Shown here in pieces: positions 1 through 7,372 of a DNA stretch of 8,568 nucleotides. The stretch covers positions 1 through 8,568 of the forward strand of contig DAIDKA010000316.1 in the NCBI GenBank assembly GCA_027451085.1, written 5' to 3'. The translations under genes were made by a program, and so were the position numbers. Positions within the stretch are counted from its first letter, which is position 1. Each line of letters opens with the position of its first letter. Source of the stretch: Gammaproteobacteria bacterium (GTDB lineage Bacteria > Pseudomonadota > Gammaproteobacteria > Steroidobacterales > Steroidobacteraceae). The notes beneath the pieces were generated by a model. That model worked only from the letters and a program-made list of their open reading frames with translations. It was not told where the DNA came from and searched no databases.

Positions 1-79
1 CCGAGATGCGGGCCGGCACCGCCAGCTTTTCCGGCTCGGTGCGCGGAATATCCAGGAACTGCAGGTTCTTGTCAGCCAT
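1..79 (-). CDS. gltD: Glutamate synthase small subunit, N-terminal 26 codons (partial)
   Basis: The reverse strand from 79 reads ATG followed by 25 in-frame codons to the window edge, beginning MADKNLQFLDIPR and ending near PARIS. This resembles the start of proteobacterial GltD (E. coli begins with a comparable QFIDLQR-type stretch followed by a Pro/Lys-rich segment). GltD is the FAD and NADPH-binding beta subunit. It oxidises NADPH and passes electrons to the GltB FMN and Fe-S centres so that 2-oxoglutarate plus glutamine gives two glutamates. No domain can be inspected because the rest lies left of the window. The position 45 bp downstream of gltB on the same strand and the strong Shine-Dalgarno support both the start and the identity. 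The call leans heavily on synteny, since only 26 residues are visible. Confidence 0.88.
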   Translation of the reverse strand, partial: MADKNLQFLDIPRTEPEKLAVPARIS

Positions 80-82
80 GTG

Positions 83-88
83 TCCTCC
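83..88 (-). promoter_or_regulatory. Shine-Dalgarno sequence of gltD
   Basis: On the minus strand GGAGGA lies three bases before the ATG at 79. It is a full anti-16S match and fixes the gltD start. It is much stronger than anything in front of gltB, so the small subunit may be translated independently of the upstream cistron. Confidence 0.75.
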
Positions 89-124
89 GGCGCAAGACGC
101 TGCTTTTTACCGGACCCAGGTGCA

Positions 125-3100
125 TCAGGCAGCGCTGCGCAGGTTTTCGATCAGCGAGTCGATGGAAGCCGCCTTGGGCTTCACCAGCCAGAACCTGCCG
201 ACGTAGGTGCGGAAGTCGCCCCGGAGCTCCGCGCCCCACTCGCTGCCGGTCTGCTCCACGTGGCGCTCGATCAGGCCCATGAGGTGCAGCTGGTGCGTCT
301 GCATGGCCTCGCCATGGATGCGGCTGATGTCGATGAGTTCGTGGTTGTAGCGGTCGACGAAGTCCCGCTGCAGATCGAGCACGTAGGCGAAGCCGCCCGT
401 TAGCCCGGCGCCGAAGTTCACGCCGGTGCGGCCGAGCACGCACACCACGCCGCCAGTCATGTACTCGCAGCAGTGATCGCCGGCGCCCTCGATCACCGCC
501 ACCGCGCCGGAATTGCGCACGGCGAAGCGCTCGCCGGCGATGCCGGCCGCGTACAGCTCACCGCCCGTGGCGCCGTACAGGCAGGTGTTGCCCATGATGG
601 TGGTGTCGCGGGCCACGTAGCGGGCCGTCCGCGGGGGACGCACGACAATCCGGCCCGCGGCCATGCCCTTGCCCACGTAATCGTTGGCGTCGCCTTCAAG
701 GTACAGGTGCAAGCCACCGGCGTTCCAGGCGCCCAGGCTCTGGCCGGCATTGCCCGTCAGCCGCACGATGACGGGATGATCTTCCATGCCGTAGTTGCCC
801 CAGCGCCGGGCGATCTCGCCGGACACGCGCGCGCCGATGGAACGGTTGAAGTTCCTGACCTCGTACTGCCATTCCCCGCCGCTGCGGGCCTCGATGGCCG
901 TGCGCATATCGCGCACCATCTGCTCCGCCAGTTCACCCTTGTCGAACGGTTCATTGGAGGGCGCCACGCAGAACTGCGGCGAATCCGCCGCCAGTCCCCG
1001 GGTGGACAGCAGCGGCGAGAGGTCCAGCCGCTGCTGCCTGGGTGTATTGCCGGGCAGGGGCTGCAGATACGACGTCTGGCCGATCAACTCCTCCAGGCTG
1101 CACACACCCAGGGAAGCCATGATCTCGCGCACCTCCCGCGCCACGAAGCGGAAGTAATTGATCACCATTTCCGGCAGGCCGATGAAGTACTTTGCACGCA
1201 GCACGTTGTGCTGGGTGGCGACGCCCGTGGCGCAGTTGTTCAGGTGGCAGATGCGCAGGTACTTGCACCCCAGGGCCACCATGGGTGCGGTGCCGAAGCC
1301 GAAGCTCTCCGCGCCCAGGATGGCCGCCTTCACCACGTCGAGGCCGGTCTTCAGGCCGCCGTCGGTCTGCACGCGGACGCGATGCCGCAGGTCATTGGCG
1401 CGCAGCGTCTGGTGGGCCTCCGCCAGGCCCAGCTCCCAGGGCGTGCCGGCATGCTTGATGGAAGACAACGGGCTTGCGCCCGTGCCGCCGTCGTGGCCGG
1501 AAATGGTGATGAGGTCCGCGTAGGCCTTGGCGACACCCGCCGCCACCGTGCCCACGCCGGGTTCCGCCACCAGCTTCACGGACACCAGCGCCTGCGGATT
1601 CACCTGCTTCAGGTCGAAGATCAGCTGCGCGAGGTCCTCGATGGAATAGATGTCGTGGTGCGGCGGCGGGGATATCAGGCCCACGCCCGGCCGCGCAAAA
1701 CGCAGCCGCGCGATCGACTCGTTGACCTTGTGGCCGGGCAGCTGGCCACCCTCGCCGGGCTTGGCGCCCTGAGCCATCTTGATCTGCAGCACCTCGGCGT
1801 TCACCAGGTACTCCGGCGTCACGCCGAAGCGCCCCGAGGCCACCTGCTTGATCTTGGAACTCCTCTGCGTGCCGTAGCGCGCCGGATCCTCGCCCCCCTC
1901 GCCGGAGTTCGAGCGCGCGCCCAGGCGGTTCATGGCGATGGCCAGCGCCTCGTGCGCCTCCGGCGACAGCGCGCCCATGCTCATGCCGGCGCTGTCGAAA
2001 CGCCTGAGGATGGCCGCCTCGGATTCGACCTCGGACAGCGGCACCGGCGACCGGCCGGACTTGTTCAAACCGAGCAGGTCGCGCAGCGCGGAGGCCGGAC
2101 GCTCATTCACCACAGAGGCAAACTGGCGGTAGGTGTCGTAATCACCGGACACCACGGCCGCCTGCAGGGTGGCGATCACGTCCGGGTTGTACATGTGGTA
2201 CTCGCCGCCGTACACGTATTTGAGCAGCCCACCCTGGGTGAGCGGCGCGCGCGGGTTCCAGGCCTGCGCGGCCAGGCGCATCTGGTCGTCTTCGAGGTCT
2301 GCGAAACCGGCACCCTGGATGCGGCTCACGGTGCCGGTGAAGCACAGCTTCACCACCTCATCCGCCAGGCCGACGATTTCGAACAGCTGCGAGCTGCGGT
2401 AGCTGGCGATGCTGGCAATGCCCATCTTGGACATCACCTTGAACAGGCCTTTGTAGATGCCGGCGCGATAGGAGCGGCCCAGTTCCAGCCGCTCCGCGAA
2501 CTGCATGGAGCCCTCGCCCCGATGGAACATCTGGAACAGCACCTGGTAGGCCATGTAGGGATAGACGGCGGTGGCGCCATAGCCCAGCAGGCAGGCGAAG
2601 TGGTGCGGATCACGCGCCGTGCCGGTCTCCACCAGCAGGTTGCACAGGCAGCGCAGCCCGGTGCGCACCAGGTGCTGGTGCACCGCGCCCGTGGCCAGCA
2701 GCGCATGCACGGGCAGCTTGCCCTGCACCAGGTAGCGGTCGGACAGCAGCAGCACCAGCGCCCCCTTGCGCACCGCCGCCTCGGACTGCGCGCAGATGCG
2801 CCGGATGGCCGCTTCCAGCCCTTCGGCCGGGTCGTACTGCAGATCGATGACCTCGTGCGTGAGCCCGGTGAGGCTGACATCCAGTATCTGCCGCAGCTTG
2901 CGCTGCGACAGGATGGGCGAGCCCAGCGCAATCTGCCGGGCATGCTCGGGCCCAGGCTGGAACACATTGCACTCCGGGCCGATCTGGGTCTGCAGCGACA
3001 TCACGATGGCTTCGCGCAGTGGGTCAATGGGCGGATTGGTCACCTGCGCGAACTGCTGGCGGAAATAGTCGTACAGCGGGCGGACCTTGGAGGACATCAC

Positions 3101-4582
3101 CGCCATCGGGGTGTCATCGCCCATGGAGCCGATGGCCTCGCTCTCATCGGCCGCCAGGACGCGGATTATTTCCTCCCGTTCCTCGGCGCTCACGTTGAAC
3201 ATCTTCTGGTACAGCGCGAGGGTTTCACCGTCGAAGGGTTCCGCCGCCAGGCTCGCATCGGTGAGGTCCGTCTCCAGGTAGCTCACGCCTTTCTTGAGCC
3301 AGGTCTTGTACGGATGACGTCCGGCCAGCATGCGGTCCACGTCCGCTGTCTCCAGCAGCGTGCCGGTCATGAGGTCGAGCGCCAGGATGTCGCCCGGTCC
3401 GAGCTTGCCCTTGCGCACCACGTCTTCAGGCGCGTAATCCCAGACCCCGGTTTCGGAGGCGATGGTCAGCGTGCGGTTCCTGGTGATCGTGAAACGCGCC
3501 GGGCGCAGGCCGTTGCGGTCCAGGGCGCAGCCTGCGTAGCGGCCATCGCAGAACACCAGGCCCGCGGGACCGTCCCAGGGCTCCATGTGCGCCGAGTAAT
3601 ACTCGTAGAAGGCGCGCAGGTCGGCATCGATGTCATCGCGGCCGTGCCAGGCGGGCGGCACCAGCAGGCGCATGGCATGCAACGGATCGAGGCCGCCCAT
3701 GAGCAGCACCTCGAGCATGTTGTCGAGGCTCTGGGAGTCCGAGCCGTGCAGACTCACCAGCGGCAGCACATCGCCCAGGTCCGGCAGCAGCGGCGAACGC
3801 AGCACCGGCCCGCGGGCCAGCGCCCAGTTGCGGTTGCCCTCGATGGTGTTGATCTCGCCGTTGTGCGCGAGGTAGCGGAACGGATGCGCCAGCCGCCACT
3901 GCGGTAGCGTGTTGGTGGAAAAGCGCTGGTGGAACATCACCGCCGACGACACCAGCCGCGGGTCCGTAAGGTCCGTGTAGAACTCCGCGAGATGCCTGGG
4001 CATCACCATGCCCTTGTAGACGATGTTCACCGCCGACAGGCTGGAGATGTAGAACGCCGGGTCCGCGCCTGCCAGCGTCTTTTCCGTGCGGCGGCGGGCC
4101 ATGAACAGCCGGCGGTTGAATCCTTCCTCGTTCACCTCGTCCGGGCAGTCCACGAACGCCTGCTCGATCCGCGGCAGGGTCTTCAGGGCCTGCCGGCCAC
4201 AGGCGACAGGATCGGTGGGCACCACGCGCCAGCCTGCAAGGCCGAGTCCCTCGCGCGCGCATTCCGCGGCCAGGCGCTCGCGGGCGAACCGGGCCTTCGC
4301 GGCATCCTGGTCGAGGAACACCATGCCGGCGGCGAAACGGCGTTTGAGCGTGATGCCTGCGTCGCTCGCCACCGCGCGCAGGAAGGTCTCCGGCCGCTTG
4401 ATCGACAGACCGCAGCCATCGCCGGTCTTGCCGTCGGCGGCCACCGCACCACGGTGCGTCAGGCGATTGAGCGAGGCAATGGCCGTCTGGACCAGCCAAT
4501 GGCCGGGCTGGTCGTCCAGGCTGGCTATGAGACCGAAGCCGCAGCTGTCCTTTTCATACGACGGATCAAAAAGCGTGTTCAT
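125..4582 (-). CDS. gltB: Glutamate synthase (NADPH) large subunit
   Basis: This 1485-residue protein has the full length of bacterial GltB (about 1480-1520). It hydrolyses glutamine and channels the ammonia to 2-oxoglutarate, using electrons from GltD, in the cytoplasm. Domains in order: a class II glutamine amidotransferase (about 14-430) with nucleophile Cys14 in DSCGFG, which implies removal of a 13-residue propeptide, plus the conserved HRG, FHQRFSTNT and LAHNGEINT stretches; a central domain (about 470-770); an FMN-binding synthase barrel (about 850-1170) containing SNSGEGGEDPARYG and PPPHHDIYS; the [3Fe-4S] ligands Cys1106, Cys1112 and Cys1117 in CKYLRICHLNNC; and the C-terminal GXGXG beta-helix (about 1225-1440). 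No frameshift or missing key residue is seen. The ATG at 4582 has no recognisable Shine-Dalgarno, but it places Cys14 at the expected distance from the start. gltD follows after 45 bp, so the pair is a classic gltBD operon. Confidence 0.98.
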   Translation of the reverse strand: MNTLFDPSYEKDSCGFGLIASLDDQPGHWLVQTAIASLNRLTHRGAVAADGKTGDGCGLSIKRPETFLRAVASDAGITLKRRFAAGMVFLDQDAAKARFARERLAAECAREGLGLAGWRVVPTDPVACGRQALKTLPRIEQAFVDCPDEVNEEGFNRRLFMARRRTEKTLAGADPAFYISSLSAVNIVYKGMVMPRHLAEFYTDLTDPRLVSSAVMFHQRFSTNTLPQWRLAHPFRYLAHNGEINTIEGNRNWALARGPVLRSPLLPDLGDVLPLVSLHGSDSQSLDNMLEVLLMGGLDPLHAMRLLVPPAWHGRDDIDADLRAFYEYYSAHMEPWDGPAGLVFCDGRYAGCALDRNGLRPARFTITRNRTLTIASETGVWDYAPEDVVRKGKLGPGDILALDLMTGTLLETADVDRMLAGRHPYKTWLKKGVSYLETDLTDASLAAEPFDGETLALYQKMFNVSAEEREEIIRVLAADESEAIGSMGDDTPMAVMSSKVRPLYDYFRQQFAQVTNPPIDPLREAIVMSLQTQIGPECNVFQPGPEHARQIALGSPILSQRKLRQILDVSLTGLTHEVIDLQYDPAEGLEAAIRRICAQSEAAVRKGALVLLLSDRYLVQGKLPVHALLATGAVHQHLVRTGLRCLCNLLVETGTARDPHHFACLLGYGATAVYPYMAYQVLFQMFHRGEGSMQFAERLELGRSYRAGIYKGLFKVMSKMGIASIASYRSSQLFEIVGLADEVVKLCFTGTVSRIQGAGFADLEDDQMRLAAQAWNPRAPLTQGGLLKYVYGGEYHMYNPDVIATLQAAVVSGDYDTYRQFASVVNERPASALRDLLGLNKSGRSPVPLSEVESEAAILRRFDSAGMSMGALSPEAHEALAIAMNRLGARSNSGEGGEDPARYGTQRSSKIKQVASGRFGVTPEYLVNAEVLQIKMAQGAKPGEGGQLPGHKVNESIARLRFARPGVGLISPPPHHDIYSIEDLAQLIFDLKQVNPQALVSVKLVAEPGVGTVAAGVAKAYADLITISGHDGGTGASPLSSIKHAGTPWELGLAEAHQTLRANDLRHRVRVQTDGGLKTGLDVVKAAILGAESFGFGTAPMVALGCKYLRICHLNNCATGVATQHNVLRAKYFIGLPEMVINYFRFVAREVREIMASLGVCSLEELIGQTSYLQPLPGNTPRQQRLDLSPLLSTRGLAADSPQFCVAPSNEPFDKGELAEQMVRDMRTAIEARSGGEWQYEVRNFNRSIGARVSGEIARRWGNYGMEDHPVIVRLTGNAGQSLGAWNAGGLHLYLEGDANDYVGKGMAAGRIVVRPPRTARYVARDTTIMGNTCLYGATGGELYAAGIAGERFAVRNSGAVAVIEGAGDHCCEYMTGGVVCVLGRTGVNFGAGLTGGFAYVLDLQRDFVDRYNHELIDISRIHGEAMQTHQLHLMGLIERHVEQTGSEWGAELRGDFRTYVGRFWLVKPKAASIDSLIENLRSAA

Positions 4583-4645
4583 GGTGCTGGCGCGGCAAAT
4601 CCGGCGCAGGCGCGCAGGGCCTGTTGAAACCGGGGATCCAGCTCC

Positions 4646-4673
4646 ATCTTACGCGGCGGCCCCGGGCGGTCAA
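4646..4673 (-). promoter_or_regulatory. Predicted sigma-70 promoter of gltBD
   Basis: On the minus strand TTGACC (4673-4668, five of six matches to the -35 consensus) is followed after 16 bases by TAAGAT (4651-4646, four of six to the -10 consensus). This would start transcription near 4639-4640 and leave a leader of about 57 nt before gltB. It lies in the only gap upstream of gltB and points the right way. It is a consensus match only. The 16-bp spacer is one base short of optimal and very G+C-rich. Confidence 0.5.
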
Positions 4674-4675
4674 TC

Positions 4676-4683
4676 GGTGCACC
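4676..4683. repeat. 8-bp perfect palindrome beside the gltB -35 element
   Basis: GGTGCACC is its own reverse complement and ends two bases upstream of the predicted -35 hexamer of gltB. It could be half of a regulator site. It does not extend to a two-half-site NtrC-type arrangement (GCAC-N5-GGTGC), because the expected second half is degenerate on both sides. A palindrome this short can arise by chance in G+C-rich DNA. Confidence 0.2.
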
Positions 4684-4715
4684 ACGGGGGGCCAAGGAAC
4701 CCCGCGACGGCACAA

Positions 4716-6284
4716 CTACAGGGCAGCCCGGCCTTCGACCAGCCGCAGGCGCGGCTGGAGTCCCGTCTCGCTGGCGTCGCAGCAATTACGACCAGAACCC
4801 TTGGCGCGGTAGAGATTGCGGTCCGCCCGTTCCATCAGCGACTCGGCCTGCATATCCGCCGTGCCGCGCGCTGAGATGCCGATACTGACGGTTACGCGGC
4901 CATCGACTCCCCGGGCGTGGGGCAGGTTGGCCGCGTGGATATGGCCGAGGATGCGGCGGGCCACCAACTCAGCCCCCTCCACCGGGGTCGCGGGGAGCAG
5001 GATCACGAACTCCTCGCCGCCGTAGCGGCCGCAGAAATCCGCCGGACGGTGCAGAGCGCCCGCGGCCATGCGCGCCACAGCGCGCAGGCAGCGGTCGCCA
5101 GCGTGGTGGCCGTAGAGGTCGTTGTACTCCTTGAACTTGTCGACGTCGATCATCAGCACGCTCATGTGCTCCGAGGTGCGCGCCGCTGCGGCCCACTCGC
5201 GGGCGAAGGCGCGATCGAACGCGCGGCGGTTGGGCAGTTCGGTGACGGCATCGGTGTAGGACAGCCGCTCGAGCGCCTCCGCCATACCCAACAGCCGGTC
5301 CTGGGCCCGCACATACCGGTACTGTGTCTGCACGGTGCGCAGGACATAGGCCGCCACCGCCAACCCGACGATCGACAGCACCAGGACGGTGTGGCGGGCC
5401 TCGATGCTCAGGCCCACCGCGAAAATCGCCATCAGGAACAGGATGGGGCTCGCGCCCAGCGCCACGCGTTGCGACAGCCCCGCGCCTTCGGCGGCCTCGG
5501 CCGGAGCACCGCGCCAGTGATACAGCATCAGGCCCAGGGCGACGAACGGCACCGGCGGCAGCATGTCGCCGAGCACGCTCATGAAGGTCACGCCCACATC
5601 GCCGACCTCAAAATTGTTGTGCACGCCGATGCACAGGGTGTAGCTGACGAGGAACACGCTGGTGATGCGGAAGAACCGGCGCGTGCCCGCCGAACCCGCC
5701 GTCAGCCAGCGCACCACGTGCGCCAGCGCGAGGAAGGTGCACTCCGCATCCTGCGCGTGCCTCGCATACCACCGGCCGGTGGGGCTTACAGCGCCGTGCA
5801 CATCCAGCACATCCATGACGCTCGCCCAGTAGAGCAGTCCCAGCAGCGCCAGCAACAGGGCATCCAGCACCTGCTGCGAACGCGATGCATGCGGATCCCC
5901 ATAGGTCGCCGCGATATACAGCAGCGGAATGCCGAAGCTGACGAACAACAGGTAGGTGTAGTTCGTCACGTCCGCGTACTGGTTCAGGATGTCCAGATCC
6001 ACCAGCACGATGGCGATCGCAAGCGTCCACAGGCCGATGGCCGCGGTCAGGCCCAGCAGCAGCGGACGTGGATAGCTGGAGCGGAACAACAGCCGCAGGC
6101 ACCAGGCCAGCGTGGCGGCTACGACGACGAACTGCAGGTGATATGACCAGAATTCCGCCTTCAGGGGCGAAATCCACAGACCGCAGGCCATGGGCGCCGG
6201 CATGGCGGCCAGCGCCAGCGCATAACGCAGTCCCGCACGCCAGTCCATTACGGTCATGGTCGAGGTCAGCCGGCCCGAAGACAT
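4716..6284 (-). CDS. Membrane-bound diguanylate cyclase (GGDEF domain, polytopic N-terminus)
   Basis: This 522-residue protein probably condenses two GTP to cyclic di-GMP at the inner membrane. The first ~310 residues are a series of hydrophobic segments, about eight to ten membrane helices, that I cannot assign to a named sensor family. A helical linker (about 312-341) leads to a C-terminal GGDEF domain. Visible catalytic features are Asp380 in IDVDKF (metal), Asn388 and Asp397 (guanine/ribose side), the A-site GGEEF at 422-426, and an intact product-inhibition RxxD at 413-416. The usual Gly of the TGLPNRR motif is Glu349. No EAL or HD-GYP domain is present, so it looks like a pure synthase with feedback inhibition. 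The start is uncertain: in-frame ATGs at 6284, 6257 and 6248 all lack a good ribosome site. The frame stays open to 6539, but that extension would overlap the divergent dehydratase gene and is not hydrophobic. The gene ends 133 bp before gltB on the same strand, so read-through into gltB is possible. Confidence 0.93.
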   Translation of the reverse strand: MSSGRLTSTMTVMDWRAGLRYALALAAMPAPMACGLWISPLKAEFWSYHLQFVVVAATLAWCLRLLFRSSYPRPLLLGLTAAIGLWTLAIAIVLVDLDILNQYADVTNYTYLLFVSFGIPLLYIAATYGDPHASRSQQVLDALLLALLGLLYWASVMDVLDVHGAVSPTGRWYARHAQDAECTFLALAHVVRWLTAGSAGTRRFFRITSVFLVSYTLCIGVHNNFEVGDVGVTFMSVLGDMLPPVPFVALGLMLYHWRGAPAEAAEGAGLSQRVALGASPILFLMAIFAVGLSIEARHTVLVLSIVGLAVAAYVLRTVQTQYRYVRAQDRLLGMAEALERLSYTDAVTELPNRRAFDRAFAREWAAAARTSEHMSVLMIDVDKFKEYNDLYGHHAGDRCLRAVARMAAGALHRPADFCGRYGGEEFVILLPATPVEGAELVARRILGHIHAANLPHARGVDGRVTVSIGISARGTADMQAESLMERADRNLYRAKGSGRNCCDASETGLQPRLRLVEGRAAL

Positions 6285-6359
6285 TCCCGGATCATGCCGG
6301 TTGTGGCAGGGGCAAACCTTGAGCTGGTTGGCAATCGGACCGGGTGTTAAGGTGACGTG
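6285..6359. promoter_or_regulatory. Divergent intergenic region between cyclase and lipid operon
   Basis: These 75 bp separate two divergent genes and should hold or overlap the promoters for both. I find no convincing -35/-10 pair on either strand. The best plus-strand pieces, TTGAGC at 6319-6324 and TGTTAA at 6345-6350, are 20 bases apart and too close to the ribosome site. If the cyclase really starts at 6257 or 6248 the region is up to 36 bp longer. Promoters may therefore lie inside the neighbouring coding sequences. Confidence 0.4.
6349..6355 (+). promoter_or_regulatory. Ribosome binding site of the dehydratase gene
   Basis: AAGGTGA lies four bases before ATG 6360 and only one base before the alternative in-frame GTG at 6357. 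The spacing favours the ATG. The match to the anti-Shine-Dalgarno is moderate. Confidence 0.5.
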
Positions 6360-6689
6360 ATGCCACAGGCTCCCGCTTCCAGCGCCGGATCCAGCGAATA
6401 CCGCGTCCGGATCGACGTGCCGGTGGACCACCCGAGCCTGGCCGGCCACTTTCCCGGCCATCCCATGGTGCCCGGCGTGCTGCTGCTCGACCGGGTGCTG
6501 GACGCAGCGGCGGCCTGGCCGGAAATGACCCCTGAGCACGAACGCGGGCCGCGGCTACCCCAGGTGAAATTCCTCGCGCCGATGCATCCGGGCCTGCCGG
6601 CCGAAGTCGTGCTGGAACGGGCGGCGGGAAAGCTGCGGTTCCGCATCGAACAGGATGGGCGGGTGCTGGTCCAGGGCGTATTCGCCTGA
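6360..6689 (+). CDS. FabA/FabZ/ApeI-like beta-hydroxyacyl-ACP dehydratase (hotdog fold)
   Basis: This is a 109-residue protein (starting at ATG 6360; GTG 6357 would add one residue). It carries the dehydratase signature HPSLAGHFPGHPMVPGVLLLD. Numbering from ATG 6360, the presumed catalytic His30 and Asp44 are 14 residues apart, the same spacing and the same Asp as the His/Asp dyad of FabA; FabZ has Glu at the second position. It probably dehydrates 3-hydroxyacyl-ACP intermediates in the cytoplasm. It is shorter than FabZ (about 145) or FabA (about 170), and fits the small ApeI-type dehydratases of aryl-polyene and related lipid clusters. It is the first gene of a plus-strand run with a LolA-like protein 59 bp downstream and an MMPL exporter after that, which argues for specialised lipid synthesis and not housekeeping fatty-acid synthesis. 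Family assignment is firm; the substrate is inference. Confidence 0.82.
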   Translation: MPQAPASSAGSSEYRVRIDVPVDHPSLAGHFPGHPMVPGVLLLDRVLDAAAAWPEMTPEHERGPRLPQVKFLAPMHPGLPAEVVLERAAGKLRFRIEQDGRVLVQGVFA

Positions 6690-6691
6690 GG

Positions 6692-6710
6692 AGCCACTAC
6701 AGACGTGGCT
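6692..6710 (+). repeat. Small inverted repeat between dehydratase and LolA-like genes
   Basis: AGCCAC (6692-6697) pairs with GTGGCT (6705-6710) across a 7-base loop, starting three bases after the dehydratase stop. No T-run follows, so it is not a standard intrinsic terminator. At most it is a weak mRNA hairpin that could affect stability or partial termination. Confidence 0.3.
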
Positions 6711-6736
6711 GGCAGCGGCCTTGTGTGAAACGACTT

Positions 6737-6742
6737 TATACT
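6737..6742 (+). promoter_or_regulatory. -10-like element just before the LolA-like gene
   Basis: TATACT matches five of six bases of the sigma-70 -10 consensus, within a short A/T-richer patch in otherwise G+C-rich DNA. Six bases follow before ATG 6749. No -35 hexamer is visible at 16-18 bases and there is no extended -10 TG, so an internal promoter is only a possibility. Confidence 0.25.
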
Positions 6743-6748
6743 GCTGCC

Positions 6749-7372
6749 ATGTGGAAACGACTGCTGCAACTCGCGCTGCTGCTGCCGGCCTGCACCTGCG
6801 CGGCGACGCCGGACATCGACACCCTGCTGAAGCAGATGGCCCGGCCCGCGCCGTCCTCGACGCCGTTCGTGGAGGCGCACTTCTCGCGCCTGCTGTCGCG
6901 CCCGCTGGTGGTGTCGGGCCAGCTGCAATACCTGGGGCCCGATGCCATCGCGCGCACGGTGCAGCAGCCTTTCCAGGAGCGCACCGACATCACCGGGGAC
7001 TCCGTGACCATCACCCGCGGCAGCGGCAAGCCGCAGAAGTTCTCACTGTCGCGGGCGCCGGAACTGAAACTGCTGCTGGAAAGCTTCACCGCCCTGCTGG
7101 GCGGCGACCATGCCGCGCTCGCACAGCAGTTCAGCATCGACGCTGACGGGGACACACACCACTGGAGCCTGCTGCTCACGCCGCTCGATGCGCGCGTGCA
7201 TGCCCGCATCCGTTCCATCCAGGTCCAGGGCGCAGGCAGCGACCCGCGCTGCATCACCACCACGCAGGCTGACGACTCGGTGTCCGTGATGCTGATGGCG
7301 GATGCGGCTCGCGTGTCCCCGCCTAAGAACGTGGACCGCGCCTGGCTCGACGCCCGCTGCACGGCGGGATGA
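6749..7372 (+). CDS. LolA-like periplasmic lipid/lipoprotein carrier
   Basis: This 207-residue protein has an N-terminal signal sequence: Trp-Lys-Arg, a Leu-rich core, then a likely signal peptidase I site after CAA (residues 17-19). LPAC ending at Cys15 is a poor lipobox because of the proline, so a lipoprotein is less likely. The mature part resembles the LolA-type family seen in aryl-polyene loci: FVEAHFSRLLSRPLVVSGQL (40-59) and YLGPD (61-65), PFQER (74-78), and PELKLLLESFTALLGGD (104-120), followed by the alternating strand pattern of a LolA half-barrel. It probably binds a lipid or acylated product in the periplasm and works with the MMPL exporter encoded next, whose ATG overlaps its stop codon. 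Neither this ATG nor the alternative GTG at 6725, which adds eight residues, has a good ribosome site. The ATG gives the more compact signal peptide. The cargo is unknown. Confidence 0.8.
   Translation: MWKRLLQLALLLPACTCAATPDIDTLLKQMARPAPSSTPFVEAHFSRLLSRPLVVSGQLQYLGPDAIARTVQQPFQERTDITGDSVTITRGSGKPQKFSLSRAPELKLLLESFTALLGGDHAALAQQFSIDADGDTHHWSLLLTPLDARVHARIRSIQVQGAGSDPRCITTTQADDSVSVMLMADAARVSPPKNVDRAWLDARCTAG

Noticed and set aside
473..3907. Plus-strand open frame of 1144 codons antisense to gltB
   Set aside because: Its translation is low-complexity, rich in His, Arg, Gln, Gly and Ala, with no domain. It mirrors the codon bias of the complete, motif-perfect gltB on the other strand, as expected in G+C-rich DNA.
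4668..4700. NtrC binding site upstream of gltB
   Set aside because: GGTGCACC contains overlapping half-sites only. The spaced second half-site expected five bases away is degenerate on both sides.
4685..4704. Imperfect hairpin CGGGG / CCCCG downstream of the cyclase gene as a terminator
   Set aside because: The stem is only five base pairs with a ten-base loop, and no T-run follows on the minus strand.
4917..6146. Plus-strand open frame of 409 codons antisense to the diguanylate cyclase
   Set aside because: It has the same His/Gln/Arg-rich low-complexity composition and no start signal. The opposite strand encodes a clear GGDEF protein.
6285..6359. Sigma-54 (-24/-12) promoter in the divergent region
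   Set aside because: TTGGCA-like pieces are present, but the GG and GC pairs do not fall at the required spacing on either strand.
6285..6539. N-terminal extension of the cyclase frame upstream of ATG 6284
   Set aside because: The extra 85 residues are His/Gly/Arg-rich, overlap the divergent dehydratase coding sequence and resemble no domain. The downstream ATGs give a normal membrane-protein start.
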